Positions 20,223 to 28,421 of a stretch of 64,000 nucleotides of DNA are shown here, in pieces; position 1 is the first letter of the stretch, and each line of letters opens with the position of its first letter. This DNA comes from Thermoleophilia bacterium SCSIO 60948 (GTDB lineage: Bacteria > Actinomycetota > Thermoleophilia > Solirubrobacterales > 70-9). The notes beneath the pieces are model-generated. The model ran no database searches. It was not told the DNA's origin and worked only from the letters and a program-made list of their open reading frames with translations. The translations under genes were made by a program, and so were the position numbers. The stretch is from the NCBI GenBank assembly GCA_021496505.1, contig CP053031.1:1-64000 (forward strand), in the 5' to 3' direction.

Positions 20223-21691
20223 ACACGCCGATCGTCCGCACCTACGTCTTTGTCCTCTTCCTGCTCGCGATCCTCGTCTACTTCACGTCGAAGTGGGCCG
20301 TCTTCGACGCTTCCGAGCTCGAGGCGAAGACCGAGAACCGCCGCGCGCTGATCGAGACGGCACAGGTCCGCCGCGGGACGATCACGACGTCCGACGGCGT
20401 CGTGATCGCCGAGTCGATAACCGAGGGCAAGGGCGAGAACGCCGTGTACGAGCGTCGATATCCGCAGGGAGACCTGTTCGCCCACCCGGTCGGGACGTCG
20501 TTCATCGAGACCGGGCAGACCGGGATCGAGCAGTCCGAGAACGACCTGCTGACCGGCGAGTCGAACGAGTTCCAGGGCCTGATCGACCAGATCGAGAACA
20601 AGCGCCAGGAGGGAGCGGACCTGACGCTGACGATCAACTCGGAGACCCAGCGGGTCGCCACCGAGGCGCTTGCGAACGCGCTCGCCTCGACGCCTGGCAC
20701 GGACGGCGCCGGCTCGGTCGTCGCGCTCGAACCCAGCACGGGCGCGGTGAAGGCCATGGTCTCACTGCCGAGCTACGACCCGAACGCCTACCAGGAGAAC
20801 TCACAGGAGATCAACACCCAGGAGGGCTCGCCGATCGTCAACCGCCCGGTGCAGGGCCAGTACCCGCCGGGTTCGACGTTCAAGGTCGTCACGGCGTCGA
20901 CGGCGCTCGAGAGCGGTGAGTTCACCCCGGAGACGACCCTCAACGCGGATAGTCCGATCGACATCGGCGGGTTCCCGCTCGCGAACTCCGGCAATGAGCC
21001 TTTCGGCACGATCGACATGCGCACGGCGCTGACCAACTCCGTCAACACCTACTGGGCGCAGGTCGGCGAGCAGCTCGGCGCCGAGACGATGTTCGACTCG
21101 ATGCGGCGGTTCGGATTCGAACGCGATCCCGAGCTCGACTACCCGACCTCGCAGATGGAGCCGAGCGGTGTGTTCAGCGAGGAGGGAACGGGCGAGCTGC
21201 TCGACGAGGACTCCGGGGTCGACATCGGTCGCGTCGCGATCGGCCAGTCGTCGCTGCTGGCCACGCCGATGCAGATGGCAGAGGTCGCGGCCACGATCGC
21301 GAACGACGGGACCCTGATGGACCCCACGTTCGTCCAGCAGGCCGTGGATCCCGATGGGCGGACGATCGCCGAGCTCGATCCCGCCGAGCAGGACGAGGCG
21401 GTCTCCGAGGAGACCGCGAACCAGGTCGCGGAGATGATGACCTCGGTCGCCGAGGAGGGCACGGCGTCGAGCCTCAGCGTCCCGGGGTCGACCTTCGCCG
21501 GCAAGACCGGCACCGCGGAGATCGATGTCGAGGCGGGGACGAATCGCCCGTGGTTCATCGGCTTCGCGCCGGTCGAGGATCCCCAGATCGCGGTCGCGGT
21601 GATGCTCGAGCAGTGCACGGGTTGCTTCGGGGGCGACGCTGCGGGCCCGGTCGCGACGCAGGTCATGGAGGCCGTCCTGAATGAGGGCTAG
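20219..21691 (+). CDS. pbpA: Class B penicillin-binding protein (PbpA-type transpeptidase)
   Basis: D,D-transpeptidase partner of RodA. GTG 20219 overlaps the rodA stop (GTGA); the longer open frame reaching back to 19799 lies inside rodA and is rejected. In 490 residues there is one membrane anchor (about 7-25), a short pedestal, and the transpeptidase triad: S219-TFK (SxxK), SVN near 274 and KTGTAE near 428. Seven residues before the end lies QVMEAVL, a usual family ending. Confidence 0.94.
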   Translation: MNTPIVRTYVFVLFLLAILVYFTSKWAVFDASELEAKTENRRALIETAQVRRGTITTSDGVVIAESITEGKGENAVYERRYPQGDLFAHPVGTSFIETGQTGIEQSENDLLTGESNEFQGLIDQIENKRQEGADLTLTINSETQRVATEALANALASTPGTDGAGSVVALEPSTGAVKAMVSLPSYDPNAYQENSQEINTQEGSPIVNRPVQGQYPPGSTFKVVTASTALESGEFTPETTLNADSPIDIGGFPLANSGNEPFGTIDMRTALTNSVNTYWAQVGEQLGAETMFDSMRRFGFERDPELDYPTSQMEPSGVFSEEGTGELLDEDSGVDIGRVAIGQSSLLATPMQMAEVAATIANDGTLMDPTFVQQAVDPDGRTIAELDPAEQDEAVSEETANQVAEMMTSVAEEGTASSLSVPGSTFAGKTGTAEIDVEAGTNRPWFIGFAPVEDPQIAVAVMLEQCTGCFGGDAAGPVATQVMEAVLNEG

Positions 21692-21712
21692 GCCCGGCGC
21701 GCCGAGCGCCCG

Positions 21713-23698
21713 ATGAGGCTCGCCGAGGGCGAGGAGCTCGCCGGGCGCTACCGGCTCGTACGCAGGCTCGGCTCCGGCGGGATGGCCGATGTCTGGCTGG
21801 CCGAGGACACGACCCTCGACCGCAAGGTCGCGCTCAAGTTCCTCCACGAGCGCTTCGCCCGCGACGAGGAGTTCGTCGAGCGGTTCCGCCGCGAGGCGAA
21901 GGCGGCGGCGGCGCTCTCGCACCCCAACGTCGTCGGCGTGTACGACCGCGGGACGGCCGAGGACCGCCAGTACATCGCGATGGAATACGTCGAGGGCGCC
22001 TCGCTTCGCGACCTGATCCTCGGCGGTATGACGACCGCTGAGGCGGTCGAGGTGACGCGCCAGATCCTCGCCGGCGCGGGCTACGCACACGAGCACGGGA
22101 TCGTCCACCGCGACCTCAAGCCCCAGAACGTGATGATCGACCGCGAGGGCCGGGTCCGGGTGACGGACTTCGGGATCGCGCGCGCCGGCCGCTCGGAGAT
22201 CACGCAGACGAACTCGGTCCTCGGCACCGCCCAGTACCTCTCCCCCGAGCAGGCGCAGGGCTTCGAGGTGACGGGCGCCGCGGACCTCTACTCGATCGGC
22301 GTGATGCTGTTCGAGCAGTTGACCGGCGACGTGCCGTTCGACGGCGACAGCCCTGTCGCCGTCGTCCTCAAGCAGATCTCCGACCGCCCGCCGAAGCCGA
22401 GCTCGGTCGAGCCTGACGTCACGCCCGAGCTCGACGCCGTCGTCCTCAAGGCGCTTTCGAAGCAACCCGAGAACCGCTTCGCCGACGCCGCCGAGTTCTC
22501 GGCCGCGCTGCTCGAGGCGTTCGAGGGCAGGATGCCGGCCGAGCGCGCGACGGAGCTCTACGGCGCCGTTCCGGCCGCCGCGCTGGGCGGCGCCGCGCTC
22601 GGAGCGGCCGGGGCAGCCGCCGCCGCCCCGGACGCCGCGGACGCAGCGGGCGGGCCCCCCGGGGCCGCCGACCCGGAGGGCGAGGACGGGGACGGGGAGG
22701 ATCCGCTCACGAAGCCGTTCTGGACCCGGAGGAAGGCGATCGCGGCCGGCGCGGTGGCGGCGCTGCTCGCGGGCGCGGGTCTCGCCTTCGCACTCACGCG
22801 CTCGAGCGAGGTCGAGGTCCCGAACGTGACCGGCTCCCAGCAGGCCGAGGCGGAGAGTCGGCTCGACCGCGCGGGGTTCGAGTCGGCGATCTCCCAGGAG
22901 GCGACCTGCGAGGACGCGGGCGTCGTATTCGAGCAGTCTCCGGCCGGGGGGACCAGCGCCGAGGAGGGCTCGCGCGTGGCCCTCATCGTCAGCACGGGCG
23001 CCGATCTCGTCGTCCCCGACGTCGTCGGCGACCGCGCTGACGACGCGGCGAGCGCACTACGGGCCCGTGACCTGCGCCCGGTCAGCGATCCGCAGCGCTC
23101 ACCGAGCGTCGAGGAGGGACGCGTGATCGAGACCGATCCGGCCGCTGGTGAGGAGGTCGACTGCGGCCAGCGCGTGACCGTCGCCGTATCCACCGGGATC
23201 AAGAAGGTCGAGGTTCCTGACCTCGTCGGCTCCGACCAGGAGTCGGCTGAGTCCGAGCTCGACCGTGTCGGACTCGTCCCCGACGTCGACAGCCAGGACT
23301 CAGATCAACCCGAGGGGACCGTTCTCGAGCAGGATCCCGCCCCCGGCTCCTCGCTTCGCCGCGGCGCGACGGTGACCCTGACCGTGTCGAGCGGTGTCGG
23401 GACGGTCGAGGTCCCGGATGTGATCGGACAGCCCGAGTCGACGGCGGTCTCGATCCTGCAGGGCCGTGGCGCCGTCAACATCCGGATCGTCGACCAGGCG
23501 ACCGACGCGTCCTCGGAGGACGGCCGCGTCCTCGACCAGGCGCCCGGCGCCGGCTCGCGGATCCAGTCCGACGAGACGGTCACGTTGTTCGTCGGGGTCT
23601 ACGAGGAGCCCGAGGAGACGACCACCACCACGACGTCGACCCGCCCGACCACCACCACGACGACGCCGACGACGCCGGAAGAGGAGGATGCCCCCTGA
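21713..23698 (+). CDS. pknB: PASTA-domain Ser/Thr kinase (PknB-type)
   Basis: Receptor-like kinase that senses muropeptides or lipid II. The 661 residues have a kinase domain (about 13-275; GSGGMADVW loop, Lys42, HRDLKPQN near 132, DFGIARAG near 153), an Ala/Gly/Pro linker, a membrane segment near 341-362 and four PASTA repeats (about 370-640) with the usual VPDVVG/VPDLVG starts. It ends in an acidic Thr-rich tail that looks like a wall-spanning or disordered stretch. Only one kinase is present between pbpA and the next gene, where mycobacteria have pknA and pknB. Its stop overlaps ddl (TGATG). Confidence 0.95.
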   Translation: MRLAEGEELAGRYRLVRRLGSGGMADVWLAEDTTLDRKVALKFLHERFARDEEFVERFRREAKAAAALSHPNVVGVYDRGTAEDRQYIAMEYVEGASLRDLILGGMTTAEAVEVTRQILAGAGYAHEHGIVHRDLKPQNVMIDREGRVRVTDFGIARAGRSEITQTNSVLGTAQYLSPEQAQGFEVTGAADLYSIGVMLFEQLTGDVPFDGDSPVAVVLKQISDRPPKPSSVEPDVTPELDAVVLKALSKQPENRFADAAEFSAALLEAFEGRMPAERATELYGAVPAAALGGAALGAAGAAAAAPDAADAAGGPPGAADPEGEDGDGEDPLTKPFWTRRKAIAAGAVAALLAGAGLAFALTRSSEVEVPNVTGSQQAEAESRLDRAGFESAISQEATCEDAGVVFEQSPAGGTSAEEGSRVALIVSTGADLVVPDVVGDRADDAASALRARDLRPVSDPQRSPSVEEGRVIETDPAAGEEVDCGQRVTVAVSTGIKKVEVPDLVGSDQESAESELDRVGLVPDVDSQDSDQPEGTVLEQDPAPGSSLRRGATVTLTVSSGVGTVEVPDVIGQPESTAVSILQGRGAVNIRIVDQATDASSEDGRVLDQAPGAGSRIQSDETVTLFVGVYEEPEETTTTTTSTRPTTTTTTPTTPEEEDAP

Positions 23699-24681
23699 TG
23701 CGGGTCGCGGTCCTACTCGGCGGGCGCTCGAGCGAGCACGATGTCTCGCTGCGATCGGGTGCGTCGGTGGCCGAAGGCCTGCGCGCCGCCGGCCACGAGG
23801 TGGTCGAGGTCCTGATCTCGCGTGACGGGCGCTGGAGCGTCGACGGCGAGGAGATCGATCTGCGGGCCGGCGGAGGACTGCTCGGCGCGGATGCCGCGTT
23901 CCCCGTCCTGCACGGCCCGTTCGGCGAGGACGGCAGCGTCCAGGGAACTCTCGAGACGCTCGACGTGCCCTACGCGGGGCCGGGCGTGCTCTGCGCGGCG
24001 GTTGCGATGGACAAGCTCGTCTTCAAGCGCCTGCTCGCCTACGAGGGACTCCCCCAGGTCGAGTTCTGCGCCGTCGGCGAGGACGGCTGGCGTGAGCGCG
24101 TCGCCGCCATGGGCAGGCCGCTGTGGGTCAAGCCCTCGCGGCTCGGCTCGAGCGTCGGGATCTCGAAGGTCGAGGGCGGCGAGGCGGAGCTCGACGCCGC
24201 GATCGCCGCCGCCGCCGCACACGACCCGCGCGTGATCGTCGAGGCCCACTGCCCGTGGCCCGAGGTCGAGTGCTCGGTCACCGGCAATTCGACGATCGCC
24301 GGTGCGCCCGTCGACACATCGCTCCCCGGCCGGATCGTCTTCGACGCCGACTGGTACGACTACGAGGCCAAGTACTCCGACGGAGGGATGCGGCTCGAGG
24401 TACCGGCCGCGATCGGCGACGCCGGTGTCGCGCAGGTCCGCGAGCTCGCGGAGCGGGTGTTCCGGCTCGTCGATGGCACGGGCCTCGCGCGCTGCGACTT
24501 CTTCGTCTCGCCTGATGGAGAGGTGCTGGTCAACGAGATCAACACGATCCCCGGCTTCACCGCCACGAGCGTCTTCGGCAAGCTCTTCGAGGCGACCGGG
24601 GTGGCTTACCCCGAACTGTGCGACCGGCTGATCCGGCTCGCGGTCGAGCGGCACGCGGCTGAGCGCGCGTTCGAGTTCTAG
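23698..24681 (+). CDS. ddl: D-alanine-D-alanine ligase
   Basis: ATP-grasp enzyme that makes D-Ala-D-Ala for lipid II. The 327 residues start VAVLLGGRSSEHDVSLRSG (the family N-terminus), contain HGPFGEDGSVQGTLE, the ATP-grasp segment KPSRLGSSVGISKV, CDFFV and NEINTIPGFTATS, with the metal and D-Ala contacts. The ATG shares one base with the pknB stop. The last 39 nt (24643-24681) recur at 25359-25397 with 34 of 39 identities, so this 3' end looks like a recombination junction. Confidence 0.95.
   Translation: MRVAVLLGGRSSEHDVSLRSGASVAEGLRAAGHEVVEVLISRDGRWSVDGEEIDLRAGGGLLGADAAFPVLHGPFGEDGSVQGTLETLDVPYAGPGVLCAAVAMDKLVFKRLLAYEGLPQVEFCAVGEDGWRERVAAMGRPLWVKPSRLGSSVGISKVEGGEAELDAAIAAAAAHDPRVIVEAHCPWPEVECSVTGNSTIAGAPVDTSLPGRIVFDADWYDYEAKYSDGGMRLEVPAAIGDAGVAQVRELAERVFRLVDGTGLARCDFFVSPDGEVLVNEINTIPGFTATSVFGKLFEATGVAYPELCDRLIRLAVERHAAERAFEF
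24643..24681 (+). repeat. Direct repeat, copy 1 (3' end of ddl)
   Basis: The 39 nt coding VERHAAERAFEF and stop are matched by copy 2 at 25359-25397, with five substitutions. The two copies bracket the 204-residue secreted-protein gene. Confidence 0.8.
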
Positions 24682-24716
24682 AACTCTCCCGGCTCCGCCG
24701 CTGGTACCTTGCCCGG

Positions 24717-25331
24717 ATGCGCTGGGCCTCTCGAACGATCAGCGTCGTGTTCGCATGGGCGCTTGTTGGCGGCTTGCTCTGGATCGCTGGTCCTGCTCCC
24801 GCCCAGGACACCGAGACGCAGAAGGCCACTCTCGGTAGTGACATAGCGGAGCCACCATCACCGTCGCCCGGCTTCGGTGTGAGTTTCAGTTGCAAACGAA
24901 CACCATCCTGCTCAATCGTGCCAACGCGTCTTGGTTCCGAGAATCTGGTGACGGCCCCGTTCGACGGCACGATCACGCGGTGGCGGGTGCGTCGGCTCAT
25001 GAGCGCGAGTAAAGCTCCGTACCCCGTTCGCCTACGCGTCGTCCGTCGCGTCGACGGCGAGTACACCTTCATCGGCAGGGGTGACCGAGCTACTGTGAGT
25101 AGAGGGCCGGGGCTGAAGCGCTTCGATGCGGATCTGGCGATTCGCCAAGGTGACCACATAGCGATCGACTTCCTGTCTCGCCGCGCCCGCGCAGAGGGGT
25201 CACTAAACAACGACGCTCGCGCGTTGCAGGTCTACCCGGCTTCGCGCAGCGGGGAACCCATCGATCGCTTCCGGAGAAGCCAGGGGTACGAGATGCCGTT
25301 CAACGCGACTCTCACCCAGTCGACACCCTGA
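24717..25331 (+). CDS. Secreted protein of unknown function
   Basis: I do not recognise a named family. The 204 residues start with a signal peptide (about 1-29, cleavage near PAPAQD). The mature part has a Cys pair (SCKRTPSC) and alternating strands with LVTAPFDGTITRWRVR and YPVRLRVV, suggesting a beta-sandwich. Its base composition is visibly less GC-rich than the flanking genes. It lies between ddl and a degenerate copy of the ddl 3' end, so it probably arrived by insertion. The ATG at 24717 lies 35 nt after the ddl stop, with no strong Shine-Dalgarno. Confidence 0.65.
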   Translation: MRWASRTISVVFAWALVGGLLWIAGPAPAQDTETQKATLGSDIAEPPSPSPGFGVSFSCKRTPSCSIVPTRLGSENLVTAPFDGTITRWRVRRLMSASKAPYPVRLRVVRRVDGEYTFIGRGDRATVSRGPGLKRFDADLAIRQGDHIAIDFLSRRARAEGSLNNDARALQVYPASRSGEPIDRFRRSQGYEMPFNATLTQSTP

Positions 25332-25358
25332 AGTACGCCGGACTCGCCCGATTACCTC

Positions 25359-25397
25359 GTCGAGCGGCACCGCGCCGAGCACGCGTTCGAGTTCTAG
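25359..25397 (+). repeat. Direct repeat, copy 2 (displaced ddl 3' end)
   Basis: The sequence coding VERHRAEHAFEF and TAG is 34/39 identical to the true ddl end and still in a compatible frame (preceded by PDYL codons) but has no upstream gene. Its TAG overlaps the stop of a hydrophobic minus-strand frame by a CTAG palindrome, suggesting that this was once the ddl/phosphatase convergent junction. Confidence 0.8.
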
Positions 25398-25498
25398 ATC
25401 AAGACGATCGCGATGATCGTGGCCGTCATGATCGCGAGGCGAGCATTCCAGGGAAGACCTGCGAACCAGACGAGCAGATCGATGAGTGACAGCAACAA
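25394..25498 (-). CDS. Small hydrophobic frame directly after the PP2C stop
   Basis: On the minus strand, in the same frame as the PP2C gene and one codon past its TAG, a TTG opens a 34-residue frame. It contains two hydrophobic stretches (LLLSLIDLLVWFAGLP and LAIMTATIIAIVLI) and then a TAG. It may be a small membrane protein, or a C-terminal membrane anchor cut off from the phosphatase by a nonsense change. No good Shine-Dalgarno. A plus-strand 30-residue frame here (25413-25505) has no such character. Confidence 0.35.
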   Translation of the reverse strand: MLLSLIDLLVWFAGLPWNARLAIMTATIIAIVLI

Positions 25499-25501
25499 GG
25501 G

Positions 25502-26269
25502 CTAGCGCGCCCAGGCGGGCCCACCACCCTCGACCACGTCCGCGATCGCGACCGAGACGTTGTCGTTGCTGCCGTCGGCGAGCGCGCGGTCGATGAGCTC
25601 GCGGCCGGCGTCGGCCGGCGTGCCGCGGATCAGCAGGTCGGTGATCACGTCGACCCCGACGTAGTCGGAGAGCCCGTCGGAGCAGACGAGCAGACGGTCG
25701 CCGAGCCTGGCCGCGAAGCTCTGGAGCGTCGGGTCGCGCTCGGCGCGGCCGTCGAGCGACTTGAGTACGACCGAGCGCTGGGGGTGGACCGTCGCCTCCT
25801 CCGGGGTGATCTGGCCGCTGCGAACGAGCTCGCCGACGAGGCTGTCGTCCGTCGTCAGCTGGTCCAGCATGCCGCCGCGCAACAGGTAGGCGCGCGAGTC
25901 GCCGACGTTCGCGACGACGTAGCAGCCCTCGTTCGAGATCGCCACCGCGCTCAGCGTCGTCGCCATCCCTCGCGTCGCCGGCTCGGCGTCGGCGACCAGC
26001 GCGATCGCGGCGTTACCCCAGTCGATCGCGGCTGCGAGCGCATCCGACAACTCACCCTCGAGCCGTCGCTTGTCGAGCGAGTGGAGCGCGCCGATCGCCT
26101 GATGGGAGGCGACCTCGCCGGCCGCGTGTCCACCGACGCCGTCGGCGACCGCAACCATCCGCGGGCTCGCGTAGGCGGCATCCTCGTTGTTCGGCCGCTG
26201 CCCGGTCTCGCTCAGGGCGATCGCGTCGAGGACGAGTTGGATCGCGCCTTTGGGGTCGGCGATGCTCAA
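25502..26269 (-). CDS. PP2C-type Ser/Thr phosphatase
   Basis: Second PP2C of the window, 255 residues. It has NNEDAAY, ADGVGGHAAGEVAS, VGDSRAYLLRGG, CSDGLSDYVG and SNDNVSVAIAD, so the metal-binding Asp set is complete. It has no membrane segment within the frame, unlike PstP. The TTG start is 21 nt after the stop of the upstream kinase, so kinase and phosphatase form a minus-strand pair. Past its stop the same frame codes hydrophobic residues (25394-25498). Confidence 0.9.
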   Translation of the reverse strand: MSIADPKGAIQLVLDAIALSETGQRPNNEDAAYASPRMVAVADGVGGHAAGEVASHQAIGALHSLDKRRLEGELSDALAAAIDWGNAAIALVADAEPATRGMATTLSAVAISNEGCYVVANVGDSRAYLLRGGMLDQLTTDDSLVGELVRSGQITPEEATVHPQRSVVLKSLDGRAERDPTLQSFAARLGDRLLVCSDGLSDYVGVDVITDLLIRGTPADAGRELIDRALADGSNDNVSVAIADVVEGGGPAWAR

Positions 26270-26290
26270 GCTGCGATTCGCGCCCGGGCC

Positions 26291-27838
26291 TCAGGCCCCG
26301 AGCGTCACCTCGTTGATGTGCGCCACGCCTCCGCCCGAGTCGTCCTCGGCGAGGACCGGGATCCAGATCAGGTAGTAGCGCGCGGCTGTTCCGTCGAGCT
26401 CGATCGACTGGTTCTGCGAGACGTTCTGGCTCTGCCCGATCGGCTGGCCCCAGTCCCCGATCGACTCGGGCGGTCCCTCGGTCGCTCCGAAGATCTGTGC
26501 GGTGAAGCCCGGCGTGTCGGTCTCGATGTCGATCTGCTGGGCCTCGACGTCATCCTCGGCGTCGAGGATGAGTCCGACGCCCGACTTGCCGGTCGCGCTC
26601 AGGTTCGGGCCCGCGGTGTAGGTCTCGGTGAGCCAGTAGGTCGAGGAGTCTCCGTCGATCGGCTCCTCGAGCGCCTCATCGTGCTCGACACCGTCGCCCT
26701 CCGGATCGAAGTCCTGGGTCGCGGCGATCTCGACCGGCGTGAGCTCGGCGGTCGGCTCCGAGGAGGCCCCGGCTCCCGACCCCGTCCCACCGCTCTCCTC
26801 GTCACCACCGCTGAGCGCCGCGATCGCCAGCGCGGCCCCGAGACCGAGCAGCACGAGCAGGACCCCGGCGATCGAGATCCGCCGCGCTGAGACGAACCGC
26901 GACTTCGCACCGGGCACCGATGCGAGGACGCTCGTCGCCTCGCCGCCGGCGTGGCCGGCGCGGGCGACCTCGACCTCGAGCGCGTTCTCGAGCTCGGCCA
27001 GCATCGCGTTCATGTCCGGGTAGCGGCGCTTCGGGTCCTTCGTCGTCGCGCGCTCGACGACCCGTGCGAGGGCGGCCGAGCAGTCCGGCCGTGCCCGCTG
27101 GACGTCGGGCAGCTCCTCGTTGACGTGCTTCATCGCGACGCCGACGAGGGTGTCGGCCTGGAACGGCGGCTCGCCGACGAGCATCTCGAACAGCAGGATC
27201 CCGAGCGAGTAGATGTCCGAGCGCGCGTCGACGTCCTGGCCCATCGCCTGCTCGGGCGAGACGTAGTCGGTCGTACCGAGGACGCGCCCGGTGACGGTCA
27301 TGCCGTCATTCTCGAGCGAGCGCGCGATCCCGAAGTCGGTGACCTTGGCGCGCCCCTCGGGGTCGATCAGGACGTTCTGCGGCTTGACGTCGCGGTGGAC
27401 GAGGCGGCGCTCGTGGGCGGCCTGGAGACCGCGGCCGATCTCGATCCCGTAGGCGCAGGCCTCGTCGAGCGGCAACCGGCGCATCGCGTCGATCCGATCC
27501 TTGAGCGTCTCGCCCTGGATGTACTCGAAGACGATGTAGGGGCGGCCGGAGTCCTCGCCGGCGTCGACGACCGAGACGACGTTGGGGTGCGAGAGCTGGG
27601 CGACCGACCGCGCCTCACGGCGGAAGCGCTCGATCTGGTCGGGCTGGTCGGAGATCTCGCGGTGCAGGACCTTGACCGCGACCCAGCGCTCGAGCGTCTC
27701 GTCGCGGCCCAGATAGACCGTCGACATGCCGCCGCTGCCGAGCTTCGACTCGAGCCGGTAGCGGCCCGAGAGGACCAGGCCGCTCAGGGGGCCGGTGGAG
27801 CGCGTCGCGCCTCCGGTGCCTGTAGCCGCCTCACTCAT
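26291..27838 (-). CDS. Ser/Thr protein kinase with extracellular discoidin-like domain
   Basis: From ATG 27838 (GTG 27844 is an alternative two codons upstream) this gives 515 residues. Kinase domain about 25-285 with LGSGGMSTVYLG, HRDVKPQN (a Val for the usual Leu), DFGIARSLE and SPEQAMGQD. One membrane segment near 325-345 (ISIAGVLLVLLGLGAALAIA). The extracytoplasmic part (about 365-515) looks like a galactose-binding/discoidin (F5/8 type C) beta-sandwich with ATGKSGVGLILD and a terminal INEVTLG strand. Such a domain may sense carbohydrate. It is paired with the PP2C gene. Confidence 0.88.
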   Translation of the reverse strand: MSEAATGTGGATRSTGPLSGLVLSGRYRLESKLGSGGMSTVYLGRDETLERWVAVKVLHREISDQPDQIERFRREARSVAQLSHPNVVSVVDAGEDSGRPYIVFEYIQGETLKDRIDAMRRLPLDEACAYGIEIGRGLQAAHERRLVHRDVKPQNVLIDPEGRAKVTDFGIARSLENDGMTVTGRVLGTTDYVSPEQAMGQDVDARSDIYSLGILLFEMLVGEPPFQADTLVGVAMKHVNEELPDVQRARPDCSAALARVVERATTKDPKRRYPDMNAMLAELENALEVEVARAGHAGGEATSVLASVPGAKSRFVSARRISIAGVLLVLLGLGAALAIAALSGGDEESGGTGSGAGASSEPTAELTPVEIAATQDFDPEGDGVEHDEALEEPIDGDSSTYWLTETYTAGPNLSATGKSGVGLILDAEDDVEAQQIDIETDTPGFTAQIFGATEGPPESIGDWGQPIGQSQNVSQNQSIELDGTAARYYLIWIPVLAEDDSGGGVAHINEVTLGA

Positions 27839-28010
27839 TCGCACAGATACCTGTGACCCTAGCTTCCATCAGGATTGATGGCCCCTGCCGCCCGCCCGAT
27901 TCCGGCGCCGCAGGAGGCCTTGCGCCGCCTCATCTCTCGCCCGGGCGGACGGACCGCAACAACCATACGCGCCAACAACCCGATTCTTCTGCGCGCAGAG
28001 CGGTTTTCCC

Positions 28011-28025
28011 CCACCCGAGGGGTGG
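28011..28025. terminator. Hairpin beside the minus-strand membrane-protein gene
   Basis: CCACCC, loop GAG, GGGTGG: a 6-bp perfect stem a few nt beyond the stop at 28029 (minus). Minus-strand transcription would continue into GGGAAAACC, without a U-run, so it is a modest terminator candidate. The rest of 27845-28010 holds no gene I can support; the kinase promoter is probably there. Confidence 0.4.
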
Positions 28026-28028
28026 TTC

Positions 28029-28421
28029 TCAGCCGCCCGGCACGCCCGGGTCGCCGAACAGGAAGAACCAGACGGTGACGATGATGGCGACGAGGATCGT
28101 CGTGACGATCAGGACGTTCTCGAGAAAGCTCGTGCTCGCGGGGGTGTGGCGCTCGTCGCGCATGCTGCGATTCCACTCGTAGCGGGTCGGTCCGCGGTTG
28201 TCGGGTTCGGAGCGACCCTTCGCCCAGGCCGCGATCAGGCCGACGAGCGAGTAGGTGACGACGAGGCCGGCGATCACGGTCACGATCGCCGTCATGGCCG
28301 GGCTCGTACCGCCCTGGACCTGAGATCCGACCCAAACCCACCCGAGCGGCACCGCGACCGCCAGGAAGATGACCAGCACGGTCCCGGCCAGAAACCGGAA
28401 GGCGGATCGGATCGCGCTCAC
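28029..28421 (-). CDS. Small integral membrane protein of unknown function
   Basis: 130 residues with three hydrophobic segments (about 9-31, 42-66 and 103-123) and a charged middle loop (KGRSEPDNRGPTRYEWNRS). No family recognised. The GTG start overlaps the purM stop by 4 nt (GTGA), so it is co-translated after purM, but nothing ties it to purine synthesis. Confidence 0.7.
   Translation of the reverse strand: MSAIRSAFRFLAGTVLVIFLAVAVPLGWVWVGSQVQGGTSPAMTAIVTVIAGLVVTYSLVGLIAAWAKGRSEPDNRGPTRYEWNRSMRDERHTPASTSFLENVLIVTTILVAIIVTVWFFLFGDPGVPGG

Noticed and set aside
27853-28182. 109-residue plus-strand frame
   Set aside because: Arg/Pro/Thr-rich, overlaps a supported membrane-protein gene, no Shine-Dalgarno.
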